Origin: Apostichopus californicus
Taxonomy: Eukaryota; Echinodermata; Holothuroidea; Aspidochirotida; Stichopodidae
Direction of reading: 5' to 3'
NCBI GenBank assembly: GCA_020650975.1
Contig: JAIPMN010002387.1
Span: 1 to 31,887 of the forward strand
Length of the DNA: 31,887 nucleotides
Position numbers and translations under genes: made by a program
The notes under the pieces: model-generated
The model's input: the letters and a program-made list of their open reading frames with translations, nothing else
Told to the model about the DNA's origin: nothing
Databases searched by the model: none
Shown: positions 23,424-31,887 of the stretch, one piece after another
How positions within the stretch are numbered: position 1 is the stretch's first letter
Layout of the letters: each line of letters begins with the position of its first letter

Positions 23424-24543
23424 TGTCCTTAACACTTGGTCGTTGCTGTGCTGGCTGACTCGGGCCTAAAGTATATTTTATTTGAATGATTTTAAGCATC
23501 AGCAGTCCCTGAAGTACACGTGAGAGACCACTGTTTATAGTAGCCTTACAATCGTAGGCTATTTATAATTTCAATATTGCTAATGCATTTGCACACATCC
23601 GTATATTATTCCACTTGGCTAGGCTGGTATGTGAATACTAGAGCTGTATGTGAATACTAACGTAGCCTAGTTCTCTATTGAGTTAACTTGGCCTACACTC
23701 AGTTACAATTGACAAATGTTCTATTAATTTGGTTCTTTTCTGAAAACAGAGATCTGAGAAGCTAACAAAAGTTTCCATGAATATGAAAGACTAGTCGCAT
23801 TTGATTAGGGAGCAAACAACTTATTTTGCTCGTCGGTGCTACTGTAACTCAATGTTATTACTTCCCTACCTATACTGGCTTGTCAATATCAACATCCGTC
23901 TTACGTTAGACATAGCAAATACTTAACTCCAAGACTGGTCACCTAACAATAATAACTTAATTTTTTCTCGGTTCAAATCATCTCTGTCCAGCGAGCCTGT
24001 TCGTGTTTAACTGCAATTTGACACTATTATCATTATCAAAAGAATATAAACTCGTTACTTAGTTGTCCAAAGAGACGTTTGTTGTGAGAAGTGCGCTCGT
24101 ATTTTGCCTCATCGAAATCGTCGTCTGTGGCGCGAAATTTGAAGTTACGCTGCCTGGTTGCGGGCCTTATTATACGAAGCTCTACAACATTATTAAGGCC
24201 TAGCCTTTAGGCTTTAGGGCCTAGGCTGTGTTACGTAGTCTACACTCAATCCATATGGTTGTTATCATAAGTAACTAACAGTAGACACATGTAACTGACC
24301 CAGCGTATGGTCAGGCCTTCCGCTAAATGCATCTTCAGTTGTAAGCTAAAGTGTTTGTTAATATGAGACAAGGAATTGTTTGATACTAGTCTGTTACAAC
24401 CCCCTGCTGCCACAAAACTAAGTTGAAAATTGCAGTTCTGTAACTTTTGTTGATAGCATCCATGTCACTTGGAAGTCTGAGGCCACCAAGCAGTGTTAAA
24501 GTACATCCTATACTGTGAGCCAAAAGAGTGGAAAATAGCAGCC
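23424..24543. promoter_or_regulatory. Head-to-head spacer between BRCC3 and AUNIP; candidate bidirectional promoter
   Basis: The two start codons are 1.1 kb apart and point away from each other. No TATA box or coding exon was found. It contains a locally GC-rich stretch around 24085-24235 and the E2F/CHR-like site at 24129-24143, plus AGGCCTA-type motifs near 24200-24230. Where each gene starts transcription cannot be read from sequence alone. Confidence 0.55.
24129..24143 (+). promoter_or_regulatory. E2F / CDE-CHR-like composite element
   Basis: GGCGCGAAATTTGAA contains TTTCGCGCC on the minus strand, a match to the E2F consensus TTTSGCGC. On the plus strand it reads GGCGC, four bases, TTTGAA, the spacing and orientation of vertebrate CDE-CHR elements in G2/M genes. 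It is about 400 bp upstream of the AUNIP ATG and 700 bp upstream of the BRCC3 ATG. Function is inferred from motif match only. Confidence 0.45.
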
Positions 24544-27078
24544 ATGGCAAGAAAGGGAAAGTCACACTCAAAGCCTCACATTCAAGAACAGTGTGGAGTT
24601 TGGCTGAGTGCTAAAGGGCGTAGCAAATTACAGGTAAGAACGAAAAGAAAGGAATAAACAAATTAAAATGGTAGTTTGTATCAGTACAACATTTCGTGAA
24701 GTTAACCACAATAACAGGTGTTTAGACAGGAAGTTAAATAACTTACCTTATTCCTTAGCCTAGTAAATCTGCCTCTGGTTATGATTATATATTAAAGACT
24801 AGATCTTATAAACATGCATAAAGCTTAAAATGTAATTTGAAATCCAGTCCTGCTGTTTAAAGAAATTGCTGATTGCAAAGACTTTCAAGTTTATATTACT
24901 TTTATCATGTGTTGAACAGGAAGGGAGCACCGATCAAAGGATTCTACCATGCTATGGTTTAAAACCTAAAAAGTCTCGGACAGTACTTGGTGAGATGTCT
25001 GCGACGCTGCCAAACCCTCGGATTGGGGGAAAACAAAGTACTCTGAGCATGTTCTTCAAGCCAACACCCATTCTTTGCAGAGGTACTGTAAGAAACAATT
25101 ATTTGGTAATGCATCATTCAGCATGCGGAGCTGCTATTTATCAATTAAAGGTTGTCTGTAGAGGCCCCAAATTATAGCACGCTATAATTGCTACAGGTAG
25201 AAGTTTTCTAAAAGTTCTTTCTTGGAGGTCTCCACTCTCCAAATTGTTCTCAGACATTTTTAGGGAACACACAAGAAGACTGAATGTCCCAGTGAGGAAA
25301 ATTTCCTCAAAGGTTTTAAAAAAAACCAGTTTAAGAATTTTGACCACAGGTGACCATATTTGAATATCTTGCATATTTGGGGCCAATACAGCATACCTTT
25401 AACCACAGTGATGATTGACCCTCATATGCAGATTTCTTACTTATCTATTCATATCTCTACTCAAAGAGAATTAATCTTTCCTTTTCTATGTGTAACTTAC
25501 AATTACTTTAGTACTCAAATTTTGTATAGCAGTTTTGAAGGCTCTGAATAATCCTTTACAAAATACTGTGGTTTCTGTGTAAAAATATATCTATACAAAT
25601 ACACCTTTGCATTTGTATAGCAGTTTGCCCATTTTGCATAGCATTTTGGGATGCAATACCGGGTAAATTATTCGCTGACTTATGTATTTCATTTGCAACG
25701 TAAGTTTGTAGATTCGCAGATATCTCACAAATCTACTGAAGATTCTACTGGAATTTTATACCCTGTAACTTCTATGCTTTTATATGCAGAAGTACTTAAA
25801 TTTGTCAGCATTGATGTCAAGCTTTTTTTAAGCAGACAATGCTCTATGGAATGCAAGGTAGATAAAGTGTTGGGGAAAGATTGTTCTCATATATACTATC
25901 ATTGTCATGCAAACACTTTGCATTTTTGTTGTATTAAAGTTTTGCTTAATGTTGTTTCCTAATCTAAAGAACCTATTTTTATATGTATTAAACACAATAA
26001 AAATTGTATATGTTGTCTTCCTTTTTTTTCTATGCATTATACAGTTGAAGATACAGTTAAGAAGACAGCTGAGAAGCATGATACACATTTGGACATTGAA
26101 AAGTTAATCACACCCAGGAATCACTCAGTTTCAGAAGATGTCACAAACCTATCAAGAGTTAAACAACTGCACCAGACACAGGAAGCAGATAAAGAAAACG
26201 AATTTCACTCAGAAGAAGAGGATTTTGAAAATGGAAATCTAGTTTCGTCAAAAGAGAACACGCTTTCGTCTGTACCAAAAATTGATTATGAACAGTTGTC
26301 AGATGAAAATTGCGGTACAATCTTGTCTGATGATGTAGGGTGCAGTGAGCAAGACGGTATTAAACAATGGCAAAATTTCAATGCCCACAACTTGTTTGAA
26401 GGAAAAACTCACATTGAACATGAACACATATCTCACATTGCTAGAGGTAAAAGGAAAGGTTGTTTTGATGAATCTCCATCCAGCAAACAACCTCGATTTC
26501 AAGATGAAGATGGCGATGATGACAAACTATCAAGACATCTTAAATATTCTGAGAATTGTTCTTTGTCAGAGAACTATCAGACAATATCATCACAAACCAA
26601 CTCCACAGATGATCTGTCTGTGTCTGAAAACATTGTTTGCAGCGAAAAGAATCCGAAAAGCAGTCTTGCCAGAGATCTGCTTGGCGACAGCAACTTTATG
26701 CGCGATAATTCTAGTTGTATATCAGCAACAGGTGGGATGACAATTAGTGAACTAAACACCAACATTGACAGTGTTTTGGACTTTTATCCAAAGCAAAAAC
26801 GAGAGAAAGGAAATTCAGAAAATGCATTTAATTCAGTAATTTGTACTGAACTCACTGAGGAGGACTCTTTTACACCAAGCATTTTAAAAGACAGTAACTT
26901 AGATTACTCTTTTAGTCTGGAGGAACCACTTCAGAGTCCTTCAATAGAAAGAAAGTCTGATGGGATGATTACTAAGAGAGAAGCAAAGAGTAGTTTGGGA
27001 TTGTCTTCAAAGAACTCTCACAGCATGTTAGATACACCGGTATTTGATACATTGGATGACTTCACTCTTTTAATGTAG
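24544..27078 (+). CDS. AUNIP: AUNIP-like protein (Aurora A and ninein interacting protein), three exons
   Basis: Vertebrate AUNIP binds Aurora A and ninein at centrosomes and binds DNA ends to promote CtIP-dependent resection. Exons are 24544-24633, 24920-25082 and 26045-27078, phases 0 and 1, giving 428 aa against about 357 in human. Two features support the call: QCGVWLSAKGRSKLQ (residues 18-32 region; human ACGVWLDAAALKRR) and a PIP box QSTLSMFF (residues 69-76; human QRSIASFF), about the same distance apart as in human. The third exon encodes a long acidic, Ser/Asn/Asp-rich, presumably disordered region ending LDTPVFDTLDDFTLLM, with no obvious match to the vertebrate C-terminus. It is divergently paired with BRCC3. 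An extra exon inside 25083-26044 cannot be excluded. Confidence 0.75.
25034..25057 (+). other. PIP-box coding segment of AUNIP
   Basis: Encodes QSTLSMFF, fitting the PCNA-interaction consensus Q-x-x-(I/L/M)-x-x-(F/Y)-(F/Y), followed by KPTP. The corresponding human AUNIP segment QRSIASFF also fits. PCNA binding is inference. Confidence 0.7.
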
Positions 27079-28775
27079 GCTCGCCAGGTCTCTCTTTGGT
27101 TAGTATGGGACAATTGATTACATGCAAGAATACCTTACATAATTGTTTGGTAATTTACATTGACTGGCAAACTTATCCATGTAGTCCAGAGTTTTAGAAT
27201 ATATTGTATTTCGTTCTTCATCTTTTTTGTTACATTTGTTAATGGGAAAAGAAAAATGTTTTATGAAGAATTGAATATGCAGATGATTTCCTTGTTTTTA
27301 TTGTTTTGGACAGGTGTCTTGACCTCTTGAATTTAATGTTCTAGTCAATAGCTATCACAACCTTCCCATCTCCCTTTCCCCTTCTCCCCACCCCCCCCCC
27401 CAAATAAAGACAAGACGAAACGAACCTGCAGATTACCTGTCAAAAATGAAAAGGTTTCAAAAGAAAGAGACATCGAAGTCTATGATAAAGATATACTATA
27501 ACAGAACAAGTGAAAAGAAACACATTGGCCCATCTTGAGAGGAGCTTCCGTTGACGAGATACAACATTTGCTTTTTTTATTTTTCATTTCATGAGGATAA
27601 GTACATTGTGCAGTACCCTTTGATGCCATATATGGACAATACTGTATACCAAGATACTCCGTTTTGCGTTGTTTTACAATGATGTTATTAAGAAACCTCT
27701 TCAATTAAACTCTACTTGAAAGCTTGATTGTATCTTATCAACATACAATAAAATCGCCATTTCTTTCTACGGTCGATCATTTCGAATTGAAAGGAAAAGC
27801 CAAGCAGTTGCTGGTTTATACCATTTAATAAAGCTTTAACATTATTCTACAATGGCCCCGTAACTAAAGTGAATAAACTACAATATTTTATATTTCAACC
27901 ACGGAATATGCTATGTTGCTGGGAGTTTGGTCAAAGTACTTCGTTTGACATATTTTATATTTTGTAAATCTAAGAGTCGTCCCTTAAAAAGAAAAGAAAA
28001 AAAAATCACGAAATATGGCACATAAAAAGATATACTACTGGGTTTAATAACACACTAAAATGACAACAAGGTCAAGATAATCGCTTGAGACACAACATCC
28101 CGACAAAGTATAGTAACATTCTGAAAATTTTACGTTTTTGCACATACACTTTTCGCAATTAGGAAACTATTCCGAAAGTTCTATGTAAATGTTGGGATGG
28201 AGTTAAAATGCGACGCTTAAATGAGTCCTTGCATTTAAACAATATATATTTTTCGGGATCTACTGTCATAAACTTTTTTCAACAGTTGAGTTCAATTCTC
28301 GTTAGATATAAAAATTTAAACAACTTGTAATAAATAACGACGAATTTGCCACTCCTCGTAGAAAGCAACAGCAAAATAACTTTCAGAGGACAAAATATAT
28401 AATGATAATAAATTTCACAGACTGTCTCCTTTCCATATCGTTTTCCCATATATGAGAAGATCATTAAATTGATATTAAATAGCGGCCTTCCAAAAATTAA
28501 ATAGGCCTACGACCACGGAACGTACACGAGGACTGAGCCACGGCCCATCAACTTCCTACCCATCGAGGAAACTCCTGCGACCCGTCGAAAAATTTTCGTC
28601 ACCCACTTTTATGAGCACCCCATAATTTACGGACTGTCGATCTAGAACCTGGTGGAATAAAATATATATGTAAAATTAGTACTGAGGCAGCATGGCAGAT
28701 ATTGATTGTCTAACTAAAGCCATGAACGTATTTTCAAGCCTAACTGTTCTTTTAGCCTTCAGTGTGATGTGATGG
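27079..28775. other. Convergent intergenic region between AUNIP and the EDA-like gene
   Basis: It carries the AUNIP 3' UTR and, from the other side, the EDA-like 3' UTR. Plus-strand AATAAA signals lie at 27403-27408, 27747-27752 and 27827-27832; the first directly follows a poly-C tract (about 27388-27401). A minus-strand AATAAA (TTTATT at 27576-27581) could serve the EDA-like gene, though it is 1.2 kb past its stop. No additional gene was recognised. Confidence 0.6.
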
Positions 28776-31519
28776 TCACTGAAGTTTGATAATACCAAAA
28801 TATGTTGCCTCCGGTCTCATATCAACAGTTCGTAGGGGAAAGCTTCCCACGATTCCAACCTTATCTCCCGCCTTCAGATTCGCTACGCCCCTGGATGAGC
28901 AAGGTCCAAATCTTGCATGGACCGACGAACGCGAACCGACACATTGAATGAACGTTTGTCCATTGATGTTCGTTGATGCTCCGTAGTACGAACTCGTATC
29001 ATAAAACAAAACCTGTAGAAAAGAAGAAATCATTTCAGGTCAATTACAGCTGCAGTCCTTTACTATATACCTAGACAATTAAATGGATTTTCTGGTGGCT
29101 GAATTTGATTGCTTAGCCAAATTGCTGGTAAATTTAACTAAGCAAACAATCCAGATGTATCATTTTCAAGAATAAATCAAGAAGAAGGTTATAATATCCT
29201 AAGTAACGCTTGTGAAGATGACTTCACAGACCCCCTAATCTGATCCAACTACCTTGAGTAATTGAAGGTTTAGCCAGTCAAAATATGTTACATTCAATCA
29301 ACCATATCTCAAGATATTGACATGGTTTTTTCAACTAGAAGGGTGAAACATATTTTTCTTTATACTTTTCACATTATTTGTCGCTAGAAAATCCATTTAA
29401 TACACAGTCTATGCATTATTCATGTTGTTCAGACATGAGACGGCGGAATGGGCCTGGTGGGTGGGTAGAAAACGACATTACCAAGGGGCGGACCGGGGCA
29501 TAATTTCTAGCGGCTCAATGATCCAAACGGCTGAGTATAATCCAACTGCAAACATGGTTGCGTTGTGGTGCCTTGAAGCAAGCGGTGCATTTGTCACCTC
29601 GGACGAAGCTATATATAGCACTTTTTGCGCTACCGCCTAAATTGAAGTCGGTGCATTCGGTACCTCAACCTGGCCTCGCATTGGTTCCGACCTGGTCAAG
29701 TAGACCAATCCACCGGACCTTGTCTTTAATAAAAAGTGTAATTTCAGAATGACTTTCCCTGAATCGATTCTAACTTACATTTGTGTATATGAAATATTTG
29801 CCGTCAGTTGTAACGGTGACGTTGCCGTCTTCAAGAAGCTGAAATCCGACTGAAAAGACAGAAACTTCCCAAGATTTGAAGGTTCCGTGAATATCTAAGA
29901 AGAAATAATTTATTCTGTTATTAAAAGATGAAGATTGCGAGTAATACTCTTCAATGTGTATATGACTTATATCTGACAATACACTATACATACTAAAACA
30001 TTTATTCCAGATGGTCAAGAAAACTGGGAGAGGATCACCCTTATTGATGGCCTCTGGTTCGATGTACTAACTGTTACAAGTTCAACGTCATATTAACAGA
30101 TCTATCCGTGGTTCTAATAAGGACCCGTTTTACTTTCTAAGTTGTATAGACTCGGAAATATACTCCGACTAGATTCAGGACACTAAACCAACGTGCCGAC
30201 CTTGGATCAATATGGTAGAGATGTTATTGTTGGATTCTGTTAACCAAAATTGGATGTGACGGGTTCCCTTTTGGTTCTGGAATTCTTAGAGTTCAGTGAC
30301 GTAACCATGGGGGTAGGGTCCCACTCTCCCCAAATATCTGTCAGGTCCCCCAAAAATTGTCAGATTTTCTTAAAAGAAAATATACCATACCTGCCCCCCC
30401 CCCCAAGAAAGCATTGGGCCTCCCTAAACACAGAAGTCTAGCTACGCCTCTGATGTAGAGTGGAGCCCTTTTACCAACAACGATAGACATTTGTAAGATT
30501 AACAAGGTTACATTTACTTTCGTGCTCTTTAAATTTTTCCTTCGCACCACTGGCCAAATTGTCATGAAGAGTGATTTTCTCACTATTTAGACTTAAGAGC
30601 GGGCATTAATTCTGTAAGTTGGCCTACCCAATCTTGATAATCCGGATGCTTCGTTTTCGGGAACTCCAACCAAATGTATTACGTCCATCATTGAAGTACT
30701 AATGTGTGTTAGATTGGAAGGTAACCTGGCTATGATTATGGATTCAAGCTGCTCCAAAGAGGGTAAAGGAGGTGATACCCCTGCCTCTCCTGTAAACGAA
30801 AGATAGACAAGTTAAGCCAGTTTTGAATTTCAAGTTTGCGCAACCAATCGAGAATCATATAAATGTTTACTTTATCAAACTAACAACCACTCTTACATTT
30901 TTCACCAAAAAATAATAATAATTAGGAAACAATGGAAAAGAGCCCCACGAAAAAAAGAGAAAGAATCTAGCAAAAACTTTCTTCACTCTTTTTTCATGTT
31001 ATTTAATTTTCTAGTCAGTTTTGCATTGTTCATGTAGTTATAAAAATGAAATTCATTAATAAAGATAATATTAAGAAAAATTTCATTCGATTTCCAAAAT
31101 TTCGTCGCCCAGACATGTTGATATTTATCACAGGTAAAAAGCAAACTGGACGGTTTCACATTCTTATTTTACCTTTGGATTCTCTGAAATGAAACTTTAC
31201 TACAGTGGCGCTAAGGAAAAACATTGCTATAATGGGAGATTGTTACCACACAAAATCGACAAATATATTAAAATGAACTCAAAAATAACTACATTATAAG
31301 TTTAATCCATTAAAAAGTGTAGTTCCATACCTTTCAAGCCCTGGTGTCCACGTGGACCTCTCGGACCTGGAGGTCCGATCTGACCATCAGAGCCAGCTTC
31401 CCCAGGTAAACCAGGAGTACCTGTCGCACCCATATCTCCTTTAAGACCTTCTGATCCTTTCGTTCCATTAATGCCGTCATATCCGCCACCTCCTATCTCC
31501 CCTTTAGGACCCATTGGAC
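28776..31519 (-). CDS. EDA: Ectodysplasin-A-like TNF-superfamily ligand with collagen stalk, C-terminal part
   Basis: EDA is a type II membrane ligand, shed by furin and trimerised through its collagen stalk, which signals through EDAR-type receptors to NF-kB in vertebrate ectodermal organs. Exons on the minus strand are 31519-31331, 30789-30628, 29894-29779 and 29012-28776; phases agree. The first encodes 21 uninterrupted Gly-X-Y triplets. The second is a linker with sequon NLT and the first TNF strand (MDVIHLVG). The third contains DGKYFIYTN, matching EDA DGTYFIYSQ. The last contains GQTFIQC, GPCSSRGVANLKAGDKV and ATYFGIIKLQ, matching EDA PFLQC, AGVCLLKARQKI and TTFFGAIRLG. Cys in FIQC and GPC could form the EDA-type disulfide. 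The membrane anchor and furin site should lie beyond the right edge. Another collagen-containing TNF ligand remains possible, but the motif match is best to EDA. Confidence 0.85.
29083..29396. mobile_element. Non-autonomous element with terminal inverted repeats and TTAA flanks, in EDA-like intron
   Basis: ATGGATTTTCTGGTGGC at the left end is matched in inverted orientation by GTCGCTAGAAAATCCAT at the right end, with three mismatches in 17. Both ends are bordered outside by TTAA (29079-29082 and 29397-29400), consistent with a TTAA target duplication. The interior of about 280 bp has no coding capacity. TTAA duplication is typical of piggyBac-type elements, but the termini do not start with the usual piggyBac CCC, so the family is open. 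Confidence 0.6.
29430..29710. repeat. GC-richer island, probably a repeat insertion, in EDA-like intron
   Basis: This stretch is visibly richer in G+C than its AT-rich surroundings and starts 30 bp after the TTAA-flanked element. It contains GCGGTGCATTTGTCACCTCGG and a near-repeat GTCGGTGCATTCGGTACCTC. No splice-compatible coding frame fits the EDA-like gene. Confidence 0.35.
30294..30452. mobile_element. hAT-like MITE, about 159 bp, in EDA-like intron
   Basis: The left end reads CAGTGACGTAACCATGG and the right end, reverse-complemented, CAGAGGCGTAGCTAG. CAG(T/A/G)GGCGTAGC termini are common in hAT-type elements of animals. The interior is poly-C/poly-G-rich and noncoding. A clear 8-bp target duplication was not found. 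Confidence 0.5.
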
Positions 31520-31887
31520 CTGCAAAAGTAACCAGAAAACACTGCAAAATTAATGAACATTAAATATGTAAACAGCCAAGATCTTCAAGCATTAGGAACT
31601 ATATGTATATATGAATAATTGCAAGGTGTACTTAATTATAAAATGTACTGCAAAATATAGCAGTATTCTAGCAAATACAATGAATCGATCATTTATGCGA
31701 GTTGGAGTAGGGGACGGAGGCAACAAGGAGAAACGAAAAGGTAAGACGGAAGGGGGAGGGGCGATGAGGGTGGGGGAGCAGGGGCGGATGCAGGATTTGT
31801 GACAGGGGGGGTCTGACTGGTCCAGCCGCGCCTGAACGTAAGACTATCTAAGCGGAGCGCCACCATCGGTTGGCGCGGAGCGTACCA
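31520..31887. other. Intron of the EDA-like gene at the right edge, with a G-rich repeat start
   Basis: No collagen or other exon is visible. From about 31700 the plus strand becomes purine-rich, and at 31781 CAGGGGCGGATGCAGG begins a probable interspersed repeat that continues off the window. A similar phrase occurs at 11661. Confidence 0.5.

Noticed and set aside
25651-25962. Possible extra AUNIP exon ending at a GTAGAT donor
   Set aside because: There is no convincing acceptor and no similarity; the direct 25082 to 26045 join is already in frame.
26345-26740. 131-codon plus-strand open frame
   Set aside because: It lies entirely within AUNIP exon 3 in another frame and shows no family signature.

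Overview
The window is animal nuclear DNA: AT-rich, with small exons separated by long introns with GT-AG borders (one AT-AC), vertebrate-like gene families and many short dispersed repeats. The frequent palindromic motifs AGGCCTA and TAACGTTAG, the repeat types and the divergence from vertebrate proteins suggest an invertebrate deuterostome, most likely an echinoderm. The phylum is inference; no species is claimed. All gene models were spliced by hand. Every exon junction keeps the reading frame, except that the first CEP63 exon has an uncertain start.

Layout from left to right. (1) Positions 29-4278, minus strand: the first seven coding exons of SUCLA2, the ADP-forming succinyl-CoA synthetase beta subunit of mitochondria; the gene runs off the left edge. 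(2) 4279-6789: about 2.5 kb between divergent genes, with a short palindrome, a perfect 14-bp-arm hairpin and AGGCCTA-type motifs. (3) 6790-17951, plus strand: a complete 13-exon CEP63/DEUP1 gene (about 745 aa), a coiled-coil centriole-duplication protein. Its introns carry tRNA-derived elements, inverted repeats, a minisatellite and a 61-bp six-copy tandem array built from an exon end and its splice donor. (4) 19601-23423, minus strand: a complete six-exon BRCC3 (BRCC36) gene, about 264 aa, with an intact JAMM motif and one U12-type AT-AC intron. (5) 23424-24543: a 1.1-kb head-to-head spacer with an E2F/CHR-like composite site. (6) 24544-27078, plus strand: a three-exon AUNIP-like gene with a PIP box. 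(7) 28776-31519, minus strand: the 3' four coding exons of an ectodysplasin-A-like TNF ligand (collagen stalk plus TNF domain); its N-terminal exons lie past the right edge.

Three neighbouring genes (CEP63, BRCC3, AUNIP) have vertebrate homologues that act at centrosomes or spindles and in DNA-damage signalling. Two of them face each other across a short spacer. SUCLA2 (mitochondrial energy metabolism) and the EDA-like ligand (cell signalling) flank this trio and have no evident functional link to it. No bacterial-style operons, rRNA genes, CRISPR arrays or intact transposase genes were seen.
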